64,000 nucleotides of DNA from Lacticaseibacillus rhamnosus (lineage in GTDB: Bacteria; Bacillota; Bacilli; Lactobacillales; Lactobacillaceae). The stretch spans positions 2,046,001 to 2,110,000 of the forward strand of contig NZ_LR134331.1 in the NCBI RefSeq assembly GCF_900636965.1, given 5' to 3'. Under the pieces are notes generated by a model. The model made no database searches, was not told the DNA's origin, and worked only from the letters and a program-made list of their open reading frames with translations. Shown piece by piece: positions 34,982 to 46,245 of this stretch (positions within the stretch are counted from its first letter, which is position 1; each line of letters begins with the position of its first letter). A program made the translations under genes and the position numbers.

Positions 34982-35303
34982 ATTTACCCCTCCAATATTT
35001 GGCAATCATATAAGTAAAGTTTCCCCAAATTCTCTGTTCAAGTAATCTTATAACATTCCTAATGTAGTAGCAACCTTAATTTGTACACTAACCAGTGTGA
35101 AATCTCATTAGATAAAGAACAATCCGACTATTACAAAATGTCAACTTTAACTCAGCATAAAAATCGTACATCCGAGCAACAGAGCATAAGGCTGCAATTC
35201 ATGCCTAATCTTCACTGTTAATTTTTACCCATAAACAGTTCTACTTTCAAGAAATACAACAAAACTGCTCAAGTTGCCCTAATTAATGATTTATACAGTT
35301 CTG

Positions 35304-35331
35304 ATTATATTGGAATTGCCTCATTAGTCAA
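35304..35331 (-). promoter_or_regulatory. Promoter of welE
   Basis: Minus strand: -35 TTGACT (35326-35331), 16-bp spacer, consensus -10 TATAAT (35304-35309). The implied 5' leader is about 315 nt. Confidence 0.75.
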
Positions 35332-35418
35332 TAGCATAATTATTATACAGTTGTTTTTGTGCCGATCATATACAATTTCATGGGTGCCTAAACACTATCT
35401 ACGGTCAATTTAGAACCC

Positions 35419-35467
35419 AAAAAGCCGACAAAATACAACGGAAAACCGGATTTTGTCGGCTTTTTTT
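35419..35467. terminator. Terminator downstream of the rml operon
   Basis: Stem AAAAAGCCGACAAAAT/ATTTTGTCGGCTTTTT with a loop of about 17 nt. The T7 run is on the plus strand and A5 on the other. It probably ends transcripts from rmlD, although the T-run is better in the plus direction. Confidence 0.75.
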
Positions 35468-35807
35468 AATAGTGGCTTAAAAATTCGTATTGTTTACATC
35501 ACCGTTTCAAGTGACATGCTATCTTACAAACGAATAAAGTTTAAAACCCGGGTTTAAAATCCGGGTCATTATAGACCATCTCCACTTAGTACAGTGCAGA
35601 TCAAGCTATCCGAAAGATTAGCATTGTCCAACAAACAAGCTCCAAAAACTAGACATATGCTAGAAGACTCACAAGACGCAATAATAAAATTGTCTCTACT
35701 TATCATTTACATTCTTATCATATGGAGGATAAAACTGGCCAAATGCTTTGGACAATCTAAATATCTTTTTTACCCAAAATGGCAAATTGACATTTTTATG
35801 ATGATCA

Positions 35808-36650
35808 TTATTTGTCTATACTTTTCAAGAAATTCTTTAAAGCGTCTTGCCACGTTGGAATCTCAAACCCGGTGGCCTTCGTCTTACTTAAATCCAAAAT
35901 CGAATGGCGGGGCCGCCATGCTTTTTGTGGGTATTCCTTTGACGATACCGGCTTAACCGTAACGTCTTTATCCGCCAAAATAGCACTGGCAAATTCATAC
36001 CAATTACAGCTGTTATCATTGGATAGATGATAGATTCCGTAATCTAAACGCTTATCAACGGCAAAGGTCATAAACTCGGCCAGCGTTTTGGTCCATGATG
36101 GACGGCCATATTGATCGTCCACCACGGTCAATTCCTTATGCGTTTTGGCGAGGTTCAACATCGTGTAGACGAAGTTGTGACCATATTCACCAAATACCCA
36201 AGAAGTACGAATAATGTAGTACTTCTTAAGGTACTTTTGCACTTGCTGTTCGCCTTCGTATTTTGCCCGTCCATATTCATTGCGTGGCGCAGGTTGATCG
36301 TTAACTGTATAAATTTCCTTGCTGTCGCCATCAAATACGTAATCAGTACTGATGTAAACTAAGGTCGCATCGACCTTCTCCGCAGCTTTAGCCAGATTAC
36401 GAGTACCGTCAACGTTCACCAGCTGATTGATAGCCTTTGCCTCGTCTTCGGCTTTATCAACGGCTGTATAGGCAGCACAGTGATACACTACCTCAGGCTG
36501 ATAGTCCGCAAAATACTGATTAACGGCGGCTTCATCGGTAATATCCAGATCTTTGGCGTCAGTCGCCCGATACGTCATGCCGCGTGCATCCAATAAGTGG
36601 CGTAGTTCTGTACCAAGTTGGCCTTGTGCGCCGGTAATCAAAATTTTCAT
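35808..36650 (-). CDS. rmlD: dTDP-4-dehydrorhamnose reductase
   Basis: A 280-residue NADPH-dependent reductase, the last step to dTDP-L-rhamnose. The N-terminal GAQGQLG is the Rossmann glycine motif and YISTDYVFDG carries the catalytic Thr. EYGRAKYEGEQ contains the YxxxK pair, and DQYGRPSWT is the substrate region. GAGGAGA lies before the ATG at 36650. It is the final gene of rmlA-C-B-D. Homologues are highly conserved across the species group, unlike the neighbouring transferases. Confidence 0.96.
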   Translation of the reverse strand: MKILITGAQGQLGTELRHLLDARGMTYRATDAKDLDITDEAAVNQYFADYQPEVVYHCAAYTAVDKAEDEAKAINQLVNVDGTRNLAKAAEKVDATLVYISTDYVFDGDSKEIYTVNDQPAPRNEYGRAKYEGEQQVQKYLKKYYIIRTSWVFGEYGHNFVYTMLNLAKTHKELTVVDDQYGRPSWTKTLAEFMTFAVDKRLDYGIYHLSNDNSCNWYEFASAILADKDVTVKPVSSKEYPQKAWRPRHSILDLSKTKATGFEIPTWQDALKNFLKSIDK

Positions 36651-36710
36651 TTATCTTCTCCTCAACATTTTAAAAATTGGTAGGTTCAACTAATTGAAGT
36701 TGAGTTCGAT

Positions 36711-38311
<1,601 letters not shown>

Positions 38312-38324
38312 ATGTCTTTGCCTC

Positions 38325-39197
38325 CTATGCTTCTTCGTCTGCTAATCGCAAAATGTATTGGCCGTAATCGTTCTTCTTGAGCGGCTGTGCCAGTTCGCGT
38401 AATTGATCACGATCAATGTAACCCATTCGGTAGGCTACTTCCTCAAGACAGGCAATTTTAAGATTCTGTCGCTTCTGAACTGTCTCAATAAAACTAGCCG
38501 CCTCATGTAAGGATTCATGGGTGCCAGTATCTAACCAAGCAAACCCTCGACCCAACAGCTCAACATCAAGTTGGCCGCGTTCGAGATACGCTTTGTTCAC
38601 ATCGGTAATCTCTAGTTCGCCTCGTGGTGATGGTTTAAGATTCTTAGCAATCTCTACCACTTGATTATCGTAGAAATACATACCGGTGACCGCAAAGTTG
38701 CTTTCTGGATGCTCAGGTTTTTCTACAATCGACTGCACATGGTGTTGCTTGTCAAATGCCACCACCCCAAAACGCTCAGGGTCATTGACTTGATAGCCAA
38801 ACACCGTCGCCCCAGTTGTTTTGGCAGCAGAGCGCTGAACCAACTTGGACAAGCCGCTGCCATAAAAGATATTATCGCCAAGAATAAGACAAACAGAATC
38901 ATCCCCAATAAAGTCTGCACCAACAATAAAGGCTTCAGCCAGTCCATTTGGTTTGTCCTGTACTTTGTAACTGATATTAAGCCCCAATTGTTTACCATCT
39001 TTTAGAAGATCCTCAAAACGATCAATATCACGCGGTGTTGAAATCACCAAAATGTCACGAATACCCGCCAACATCATTGTTGACAATGGGTAATAAATCA
39101 TTGGCTTGTCATAAACGGGAACCAACTGTTTTGAGATGGCCTCCGTAATTGGATACAAGCGAGTTCCTGATCCACCGGCTAAAATTATACCTTTCAT
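38325..39197 (-). CDS. rmlA: Glucose-1-phosphate thymidylyltransferase
   Basis: A 290-residue nucleotidyltransferase making dTDP-glucose from dTTP and glucose-1-phosphate. Motifs are [72 protein letters not shown] and [20 protein letters not shown] precedes the ATG at 39197. The 188 bp upstream contain a possible promoter, TTGTTG-N17-TCATAT, so rmlACBD may be transcribed independently of the variable genes. Confidence 0.97.
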   Translation of the reverse strand: MKGIILAGGSGTRLYPITEAISKQLVPVYDKPMIYYPLSTMMLAGIRDILVISTPRDIDRFEDLLKDGKQLGLNISYKVQDKPNGLAEAFIVGADFIGDDSVCLILGDNIFYGSGLSKLVQRSAAKTTGATVFGYQVNDPERFGVVAFDKQHHVQSIVEKPEHPESNFAVTGMYFYDNQVVEIAKNLKPSPRGELEITDVNKAYLERGQLDVELLGRGFAWLDTGTHESLHEAASFIETVQKRQNLKIACLEEVAYRMGYIDRDQLRELAQPLKKNDYGQYILRLADEEA

Positions 39198-39385
39198 TTG
39201 CTACTCCTCCTCATCAATCGGCAAACTTGATTCATATGACCAACAAAACAATACCCCAACAAAGCCATCATTACCAGTTTGCTTTTCCCTATCATTTAAA
39301 AAAAGTTCCAAATAAACCAAGATATCAAAAAAGACTTCATTAAAACTAACATTCTTTAAACTAACCTATGCAGTTATACACACGT

Positions 39386-40375
39386 TTATAAAACAAATTG
39401 TTGTTTCCACCGTTCAATTTCGGCAAAAGGAATTTGAAGATCAATCGGATTTGGCTTTTGGATGATATCTTTTAACTTATCAATATCCTTCATCGGCAAG
39501 GTCGGCAGGTTCGTGTCTTTCGCAATTTCCGTAGCGCGATTATCGACTTCGACAATTAATGCCCGGCGTTTATGTTGCAGTGCTCGTATCCCTGCATGCA
39601 GTCGAGTACCAATGTAATCAACCTCTCCGGATAAGGCTTCATCATAAGCTTCCAGACTCGGATTGATAAACTTAATTCTTGATTTATCCTTAATATTCAA
39701 TTTATCAATTAAATCTTTGTCAGGAGGAGCCTGAATCCACAAAGAAACCTGCTTATACATCTCTAAAAGTGTCGCTAGCATTTTCTCGTAAACTTTTACG
39801 TATTCTCCATTATTTCGATAGTCCGTAATTGTCGTAACGACTTTATCACTCTGGCGAAGCGGTAACTGCTTTAAAGATTCAGTATCAAGTCTCCACATGG
39901 TCACACAAGATGTATTTATTGACCGAAATCCATATTCCTCAAGTTTTTTTTGAGTGTAAGAATCACGAACCGAATGTAGATAATGTGAACTCAATGATTT
40001 CTTGTAAAGCATTTTTTGGGCAAGGACAAAAGGTTGATCAATTAAACGTGTAAATTCACGATAAGATTGCCATCCTAATGCTAATCCAACGATATCATTT
40101 AATCTTCGGGCATCTCGAAATCCAAAACGCCATTGCGCAACATTTCTGCCAGTAAATCGTCCGCTTAGTAAATTGGAGCCGCCAAGAAACTTTAACTTTG
40201 TTCGATTTCCCCAAGAATAAGCAAATTTCCCAACAGTATCGTGAGTTGTCGTTCGAATCAACAAGTCATCTGGAAACAAATCGTGTAATTCCTTGTTGAC
40301 GGAATCCATAATAATATAGTCTCCTAAATTTTCACTAGTCTGGCTTGTGTCAAAAACCAAAATTCTCTCAGTCAT
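39386..40375 (-). CDS. Polysaccharide pyruvyl transferase family protein
   Basis: A 329-residue protein of the polysaccharide pyruvyl transferase family (PF04230). It shows the N-terminal TSENLGDYIIMDSV and the late YIGTRLHAGIRALQHKRRALIVEVDNRA, which contains the conserved RxHAG motif. Such enzymes add a pyruvate ketal from phosphoenolpyruvate to a sugar of the repeat unit and give the polymer negative charge. It starts just after the stop of the upstream glycosyltransferase. Base composition is AT-richer than rml. The acceptor sugar is unknown; galactose or glucose is common. Confidence 0.85.
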   Translation of the reverse strand: MTERILVFDTSQTSENLGDYIIMDSVNKELHDLFPDDLLIRTTTHDTVGKFAYSWGNRTKLKFLGGSNLLSGRFTGRNVAQWRFGFRDARRLNDIVGLALGWQSYREFTRLIDQPFVLAQKMLYKKSLSSHYLHSVRDSYTQKKLEEYGFRSINTSCVTMWRLDTESLKQLPLRQSDKVVTTITDYRNNGEYVKVYEKMLATLLEMYKQVSLWIQAPPDKDLIDKLNIKDKSRIKFINPSLEAYDEALSGEVDYIGTRLHAGIRALQHKRRALIVEVDNRATEIAKDTNLPTLPMKDIDKLKDIIQKPNPIDLQIPFAEIERWKQQFVL

Positions 40376-40376
40376 T

Positions 40377-41453
40377 TTATTTTTTCCCTACTTCCTCAAA
40401 TACTTGACAAAGCTTGGTCGTCGAACGCTCTATACTTAATGCTAAAATTGTGTTCACACCGTTGCGAACCAATTTCTTGTGCAACTCTTCATCAAAAAAA
40501 ACATTCTCAATGGCTGTCACAAAACCATCCAGATTATCCGGCTTAACTAACAACCCAGTCTGGTTATCAATGACATAATCTTTAACTCCACCTATGTCTG
40601 AAGCAACAACTACTGCCCCACTTATCATTGCCTCCATCCCGGTCAAACTCCATCCCTCAAGTAAACTAGGCAATAAATAAACACATGATCCACCATATAT
40701 GTCATCGCGAAGAGTGAGCTGACTCGGATTTCGAAAAGTATGAACCCACGTTGGTAATTTTTCCGGCATCTCCCATACACCAAATAAGTTCACTTCAAGA
40801 TCCGGAATCTTAGTTCTCAGTTTTTCCAAAATCTGTAACCCAAATGCGGTCCGTTTAGAAGGCTCGGCATGATTCAGCAGAGCAACCGTATGTCCACGAT
40901 GCTCTATTTCTGTATTAGGACTAAAAAACTTTGTCTCTAAAAAATTGGGAACAATCGGAGGTTTAATTCCGGACAGATTCTGTACAAGTTTCTGCAACCA
41001 CGTGGCAATTACTACATTATGTAATCCAAGACAAAAACTCTTGTCTGCAAATTCCCTGCCATTAACCCACGTCTCGTAATTCTGAATGAAATAGAACTTG
41101 TTACCTTTGCTTCCGGGCGCATTAGCTATAAAATAACTTGTTTCTACACCCGTTGCCACCAAGACATCAGCATCTTTTAAATGCTTGGGAGTTACAACGT
41201 TGAAATCAAGAATAATTTTATCACTTAAAGGATACCAAGTAACTTGCTCTTTATTCTTTCGAAAAAGGCCGGCTGAAGCACCAAGAAACTTCATGGATCG
41301 CACGAAGTTATTATGATAAAACCTTGGTGAATATACAAAGGAAATAACCACTTCATTGCCACGCATCACTAGTTGATTTGCATACTGATAAATCACCTTG
41401 TACCCACCAGCCACAACATCTTCATTACCAGGTAAAACAAAATTTATTTTCAC
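40377..41453 (-). CDS. Glycosyltransferase, GT4-like
   Basis: A 358-residue GT-B fold glycosyltransferase of the EPS repeat-unit assembly, acting on the lipid-linked intermediate on the inner membrane face. The C-terminal donor-binding signature is CVYLLPSLLEGWSLTGMEAMISGAVVVASDIGG (E-x7-E type), and the N terminus has GGYKVIYQYANQL. It starts at GTG (41453) with GGGGAG upstream. Donor sugar cannot be predicted; the locus makes dTDP-rhamnose, and housekeeping UDP-sugars are also available. Confidence 0.85.
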   Translation of the reverse strand: MKINFVLPGNEDVVAGGYKVIYQYANQLVMRGNEVVISFVYSPRFYHNNFVRSMKFLGASAGLFRKNKEQVTWYPLSDKIILDFNVVTPKHLKDADVLVATGVETSYFIANAPGSKGNKFYFIQNYETWVNGREFADKSFCLGLHNVVIATWLQKLVQNLSGIKPPIVPNFLETKFFSPNTEIEHRGHTVALLNHAEPSKRTAFGLQILEKLRTKIPDLEVNLFGVWEMPEKLPTWVHTFRNPSQLTLRDDIYGGSCVYLLPSLLEGWSLTGMEAMISGAVVVASDIGGVKDYVIDNQTGLLVKPDNLDGFVTAIENVFFDEELHKKLVRNGVNTILALSIERSTTKLCQVFEEVGKK

Positions 41454-41468
41454 AGTGTCTCCCCACTT

Positions 41469-42560
41469 TCACTGAAAAACAGAATCGGATATTAGCCCAA
41501 TAGTGTACCCAATGTACCTGCCAGATTCAGGATAAATAATAAAATTCTGAAGCCAGAAGACAAAACAGGCTATAACAAATACATAGATTAAAATGATGAA
41601 ACGTTTGTAACTTAGCTTTTCGACAAGTTGTGAATAAGCTATGTATGAAAACACAGATGCGTCACGGACTAATCTGACATAGTCTGAAGAAAGAAGAGTC
41701 AAAACAACCGAAAACACACTTAAAAACGCAGGAACTAAAACGTTCTTTGATTTTGGATCGTTCAAAAAATTCCTGACTGATGGACTATTAAGAAAAAACG
41801 GAAATAGCAAAATGGCCACAATAAAGACTGTTAATAGCCAGGCATTAAAACCAATACCATTGTTATACACAGAAACAAGATCAAATGAGAAATCAGATCT
41901 TGCTCCAGTAATAGATAAAAAGGTTCCGAATGCACTTTGAATGGACTGAACACCAAAAATTAAAAATAAAATCGAAACTGGAAAGCTAACAATTGCAACA
42001 ACTTTCAATCCCTTAATCAACTTATCCCAAGGAATAAAGAATAAAATACCGCCCAATAAAAAGAAATACCCCAAAGTATGAAAAGATGTAGCAATAACAA
42101 GCACTAGAAAGCCCAAAACTATGTTAGCGAATTGCCCTTGCTTCAGCATCGAAAATCCAAGTAAAGCAAGCGCCAACATAATCATATTCCTAATTTGAAT
42201 GGCTTCAATAGCAAATAATCCCACGTTAAAAGCTAATACAACTAGACTTGGATTCTTTGAAAGACGAAAAATGGCTATTCCGAAAATTATGAAAGTTGCG
42301 CATGCAATATACACTCGAAAAGTCTCATACGAAGCTCCCCAATTAAAGAAAAGCTTTGCCAAGAATGTATAACCCTTTTCAAAGTTGTCTAACTGCTGGC
42401 TGTAACTCAACTTATATAGATTGTAATCAGCATTATGACGAACAGCAGGATATGCTACTAAAAACGCATCAACAGCCAGTGCCAGAATTGATATTGTTTT
42501 CTGAAGTTTATTGGTCAAGAAGGAAAGAGCCAATAATATGGTTGCAATAATAAAAAACAT
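41469..42560 (-). CDS. wzy: EPS repeat-unit polymerase (EpsG/Wzy type)
   Basis: A 363-residue multipass membrane protein with about ten hydrophobic segments. It carries the EpsG-like N-terminal text RHNADYNLYK, then FEKGYTFLAKLFFNWG, seen in Wzy-type polymerases. It should join repeat units outside the membrane after Wzx export. Its start overlaps the upstream transferase stop as TAATG. As is usual for Wzy, primary sequence is poorly conserved, so the call rests on topology, the EpsG-like motif and locus position. Confidence 0.85.
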   Translation of the reverse strand: MFFIIATILLALSFLTNKLQKTISILALAVDAFLVAYPAVRHNADYNLYKLSYSQQLDNFEKGYTFLAKLFFNWGASYETFRVYIACATFIIFGIAIFRLSKNPSLVVLAFNVGLFAIEAIQIRNMIMLALALLGFSMLKQGQFANIVLGFLVLVIATSFHTLGYFFLLGGILFFIPWDKLIKGLKVVAIVSFPVSILFLIFGVQSIQSAFGTFLSITGARSDFSFDLVSVYNNGIGFNAWLLTVFIVAILLFPFFLNSPSVRNFLNDPKSKNVLVPAFLSVFSVVLTLLSSDYVRLVRDASVFSYIAYSQLVEKLSYKRFIILIYVFVIACFVFWLQNFIIYPESGRYIGYTIGLISDSVFQ

Positions 42561-43579
42561 TATTTACTTCCTATCCACGGTTGCGTAGTGTATTCTGTAG
42601 TATGAATAAAAATCATAAGAATTAAGTGCAGCCAACGTCTTCTGTGATGCATTAACTTGTATACCTTGATGGCCGAACTCAGGCGTTCATGGAAAGCTCC
42701 CGCATCATAATATTTCCTATACAAAGAAACAATTGGCATTACGCCATCGTTAACCGTTATCTTTTCATTTTTGATGATTTCGCCGACACAAACATTATCA
42801 TGCACTAATTGTCCCGGCACTGCAACTGCCTTGTTAACTTTTTGGACCAACGTTTCCTTCTTTTTAATGGCACCTATCACATTACCTTCGTGCTGTCTAT
42901 AAAAGACGGTTGGCTTGTCGATAAGATAAAGCTGGCCAGACGCGGCGATCAACAGTGCAAGAAAAGAATCATGCATATTAACACTTTTAATTACGTTTAC
43001 AGTAACGTTGTTCTTAAAAAGTTCTCTAGCGGCATTATTAATCGCGAAAGCACAGCCAACTACTCGATAATCAAATGATAAGAATTTAAAATCAATGGCT
43101 CCTTTTTTCCAATGAGAGACTTGGCTCATTTTTTTGCCAGTCGAATTTGCATCTTTATCCGCGATCCATAAGTCTGAATAAACTCCAATTGGCTTCTTAT
43201 CTGACAATTTATCGAATTTAGAAAGAAAGATCCCAATCTTATTTTCATCCCAGATATCATCTTGATCGCTCAAAAAGTAGTAATCAGCATTTATTGAATG
43301 TGACACTAATAAAGAAAAAAAGGATGCTTTGACTCCAACGTTCCCCTCCGGTTCATTGATAATGGTAATCAGATCCTTGAATTGCCTTTTAAGTGATTTA
43401 ACGATCTCTAAAGTTCTATCCGTAGAACCATCATCACGAATATATACTCTAACCTGAACATTACTAGGAACTACCTGGTGTGCAATACTGCGAACCTGAG
43501 ATTCAACGTACTTCTCACCATTGTAAGTAGACATTAATACAGCTACCCGACAGACTTGCTTATCCAAGCATCTCACCAT
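42560..43579 (-). CDS. Glycosyltransferase family 2
   Basis: A 339-residue GT-A transferase. The N terminus AVLMSTYNGEKYVESQVRSI, then VYIRDDGSTDRT, then DYYFLSDQDDIW contains the nucleotide-binding DDGS and the metal-binding DxD-like DQDD. The pattern is common in putative rhamnosyltransferases, and rmlABCD in this locus makes that donor likely (inference). The first 20 nt overlap the end of the next upstream transferase. Confidence 0.87.
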   Translation of the reverse strand: MVRCLDKQVCRVAVLMSTYNGEKYVESQVRSIAHQVVPSNVQVRVYIRDDGSTDRTLEIVKSLKRQFKDLITIINEPEGNVGVKASFFSLLVSHSINADYYFLSDQDDIWDENKIGIFLSKFDKLSDKKPIGVYSDLWIADKDANSTGKKMSQVSHWKKGAIDFKFLSFDYRVVGCAFAINNAARELFKNNVTVNVIKSVNMHDSFLALLIAASGQLYLIDKPTVFYRQHEGNVIGAIKKKETLVQKVNKAVAVPGQLVHDNVCVGEIIKNEKITVNDGVMPIVSLYRKYYDAGAFHERLSSAIKVYKLMHHRRRWLHLILMIFIHTTEYTTQPWIGSK

Positions 43580-44378
43580 TCTTTCCCTTTAGGCCATCGT
43601 TTATTCCTTTTACAATAAAGCGGACTCTTTTCATTCGGTTATTGTTAAAAAGAAGCTCGAAAGCTACTCTTTTTGCCATCAGTCCCAGAATATATCCTTT
43701 GCGAGTAAATACGCGGTTTTGCTTCAACAGTAAAATTGCATTTCTAAAAACATAATAGTTACGGAAGGGGGCAGACCGAGTGTGATTGTGTATTGTCTCG
43801 GAATCAATTTGATGATGCAAGTGTGTCCCTTCAATAACTCCTATCCGGTATCCTGAGGAGCGCATTCGCCAGCAAAACTCATAGTCTACAAAATCAATAA
43901 ACAGGTTCTCGTCAAATCCACCCAACTTGTCAAAGACAGATTTTAAAACTGCCGATCCAGAACTAATAACCTCATCAACGTCATCGACTTTTACTTCCTT
44001 CTCCGAGCTTTGATGAACAGACAAGGCTAGCATACCATAGTTTTCTTTAGCCTTTACCGAAAATAGCGTGAACAATGTTTGTAAATCCTTCTCGGATGCC
44101 CATGAATCCTGATCGAAAAAACACACCGTTGCAATCTGATCAGACAAAGCCGCTAATCCGATATTTTGTGCCTTACCTATACCTTTATTCGCATGCAGCG
44201 GTATATATGTTACATTTCTAATCAACTTCACTTGCTCAGTAAGTTCAATATTATTCCCACCAGAATTGTCTACAATAACTAGCTCGTCAAAGAATGAGTC
44301 GTAATGTTTGATTGTCTTTATAAGTTGGGACACATTGGGCTTATATACAACACAAACCGCGCCATTCCTATTTTGCAT
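43560..44378 (-). CDS. Glycosyltransferase family 2 (putative rhamnosyltransferase)
   Basis: A 272-residue GT2 protein with VVYKPNVSQLIKTI at the start, then LVIVDNSGG, NKGIGKAQNIGL, FFDQDSW and GGFDENLFIDFVDYEFCWRMRSSGYRI, the WbbL/RfbF-type rhamnosyltransferase pattern. A dTDP-rhamnose donor fits the locus. It overlaps both neighbours by 10-20 nt, so the transferases are translationally coupled. Confidence 0.87.
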   Translation of the reverse strand: MQNRNGAVCVVYKPNVSQLIKTIKHYDSFFDELVIVDNSGGNNIELTEQVKLIRNVTYIPLHANKGIGKAQNIGLAALSDQIATVCFFDQDSWASEKDLQTLFTLFSVKAKENYGMLALSVHQSSEKEVKVDDVDEVISSGSAVLKSVFDKLGGFDENLFIDFVDYEFCWRMRSSGYRIGVIEGTHLHHQIDSETIHNHTRSAPFRNYYVFRNAILLLKQNRVFTRKGYILGLMAKRVAFELLFNNNRMKRVRFIVKGINDGLKGKNGEMLG

Positions 44379-45447
44379 GATTCAATGCCTCTACATTAGA
44401 AAAGAATGCCTGCCAACCATTGTCATTTGTCTCTTTAAAGCTTCTCCTAGAAGGATTCATTCTTATTCCGGCCAATAGAGAGTTGTAAATAGACTTCACA
44501 TCATCAGGATCAAAGTAACTAATCGAATCGTACTCACTAGTTACTTCAGTGACCGGGCTGATATTTGCAGCAACAATCTGTCTTTGCAATATCATTGCTT
44601 CAATAAGCGGTAACCCGAGAGTTTCAATTTTTGAAGGAAAGACTAATATACTATGATTTAAAATTTCGATTACCTTAGCCCGAGGAATCCTTCCTAGAAA
44701 CTTAATATTCGAATCATCAGGTACTTGCCCGTACAAACGACCGTATTCCTTTCTAGAGATCGTAAATATTAAGTGATGTTCACGCCTTACTTCGTCAGAA
44801 AGCATTTCATAGGCGTCAACTAGATTTCGATGGTTCTTATAAACCATTGCAGTACTCGGAAAAAAGAAATTGCTTCCTTTACTTCCTAAAATCTGACCTT
44901 TGAAATCATTTTTATCAATAGATGGTCGCGTTACAAAAATTGGTGTTTTAGCGTACTTCTGTACTTCTTCCAACATCCAGTGAGTTTGTACCGTGATTGC
45001 CCCCTTATGAAAACTCCTTAAGTTCAATTTGATAACACTGCCCACTAAACTTTGGTAAAAAGCCATTTTCCTCTCCGAGCTTTTAAAGAAGCTAAATTTA
45101 TAATTTGTTTCGAACGGGAGAGGTTGGTGCACATATAACATTTCAGGAGCATTAACTCCAAGAACGGCGGTATTCTGTAGAGAAATAACCACATCCGGTT
45201 TTAAAGAATTAATGACACCAGCACCTCTCCAGAAATCGAAAAAAATTCTTTTTATGTAGTTACGCTGCAAATCAGGGCGCAAAATAACCTTTATGTTTGG
45301 CGAAGTAGTGATCAGACCATCTGTCCCAACTATAAACGTAAAACGGTCTTCTGTATGTTCAAGCGCAAATTTATTGACATCTTGTAATATTGATAATATC
45401 CCTCCAGAATTTTGCCTTACTACAAAATCGACGATGACATAATGCAT
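44368..45447 (-). CDS. Glycosyltransferase, GT4-like
   Basis: A 359-residue GT-B transferase with GGILSILQDVNKF at the N terminus and the C-terminal nucleotide-sugar signature VFPSKIETLGLPLIEAMILQRQIVAANISPVTEV. The central text YVHQPLPFETNYKFSFF and IKLNLRSFHKGAITVQTHWMLEEV resembles EPS and O-antigen transferases. AAAGGGGGAG precedes the ATG at 45447. Donor and acceptor unknown. Confidence 0.85.
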   Translation of the reverse strand: MHYVIVDFVVRQNSGGILSILQDVNKFALEHTEDRFTFIVGTDGLITTSPNIKVILRPDLQRNYIKRIFFDFWRGAGVINSLKPDVVISLQNTAVLGVNAPEMLYVHQPLPFETNYKFSFFKSSERKMAFYQSLVGSVIKLNLRSFHKGAITVQTHWMLEEVQKYAKTPIFVTRPSIDKNDFKGQILGSKGSNFFFPSTAMVYKNHRNLVDAYEMLSDEVRREHHLIFTISRKEYGRLYGQVPDDSNIKFLGRIPRAKVIEILNHSILVFPSKIETLGLPLIEAMILQRQIVAANISPVTEVTSEYDSISYFDPDDVKSIYNSLLAGIRMNPSRRSFKETNDNGWQAFFSNVEALNHAK

Positions 45448-45462
45448 CTTGACACTCCCCCT

Positions 45463-46245
45463 TTAGAACAACTTCCATCCCCACTTGTTGTAATACTTAA
45501 ACATGCTTTTTATCATTTCACGAATTCCCGAAATCTTTCGGTTTGCCTGTTGCCATTCATGTTCAACTGTTAAACGTGGATAGTAAATCGACTCGCTAAT
45601 TGTATTGACCGCCATTGTAATGTCAGTATCCTCCATGTAGAGAAAATAGCGTTCATCGAATCCTCCGACCTTCTTAAAAATTGAAGATCTAAAAACCATA
45701 AATGCACCATGGGCATTACAAGTAGGCATAATCTGACTATATCCAGTACTGGCCTGTACAAACTTCAGTTGGCGTTGCTTGAAAACTCCTTTTCCCAAAA
45801 GCCTTATTGCTTGATCAAAAACTGTAGATTGTAGTTTATTTGTTAACTGGACACTACCGTCTGGATTAATTAATTTAGGTACCAAAAGTCCAATTTTAGG
45901 ATTCAGGTTTAAGAATTGAATAGCTGCATCGAAATCCTGAGTGTTGATATTCTTTATATCAGGATTCATTACAACAAAGTACTCTGACTCTACTTCCCGA
46001 AAATTAAAGTTATGTCCTCCCCCAAAGCCCATATTATCTTCAGAAATTAAAACTTTAACATGACTTTTCTCACTAACAATTCTTTTTAGAAAAGAATCAG
46101 TAAACGCAATTTTAGACCCATTATCCAATAACAAAAGCGTCAACTCATTTGTCGAATGGTGAGCCAAATATTCGAATTCTCGTACGATTCTTTCAATTGT
46201 CTTCAGTTCTGTGCGATAAAGCACAACAGAAATTACAACCCTCAT
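45463..46245 (-). CDS. Glycosyltransferase family 2 (WbbL-like)
   Basis: A 260-residue GT2 enzyme with SVVLYRTELKTIERIV, LLLDNGS, EDNMGFGGGHNFNF, VVMNPDI and GGFDERYFLYMEDTDITM, the classic WbbL-type rhamnosyltransferase layout. The start overlaps the wzx stop as ATGA. A dTDP-L-rhamnose donor is likely from family and context but not proven. Confidence 0.88.
   Translation of the reverse strand: MRVVISVVLYRTELKTIERIVREFEYLAHHSTNELTLLLLDNGSKIAFTDSFLKRIVSEKSHVKVLISEDNMGFGGGHNFNFREVESEYFVVMNPDIKNINTQDFDAAIQFLNLNPKIGLLVPKLINPDGSVQLTNKLQSTVFDQAIRLLGKGVFKQRQLKFVQASTGYSQIMPTCNAHGAFMVFRSSIFKKVGGFDERYFLYMEDTDITMAVNTISESIYYPRLTVEHEWQQANRKISGIREMIKSMFKYYNKWGWKLF

Larger units (their letters stand above)
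34982..35807. other. Long leader and intergenic region between welE and rmlD
   Basis: About 825 bp without a supported gene. It contains the welE promoter (35304-35331), a terminator (35419-35467) and a near-palindromic AAACCCGGGTTT segment around 35545-35573 with a second CCGGGT copy. A weak frame on the plus strand (35594 onward) runs antisense into rmlD and has a single hydrophobic segment; I do not support it as a gene. Confidence 0.45.

Noticed and set aside
35594-35956. Plus-strand frame of 120 codons overlapping rmlD
   Set aside because: More than a third is antisense to rmlD, there is no ribosome binding site or recognisable domain, and composition follows the rmlD frame.
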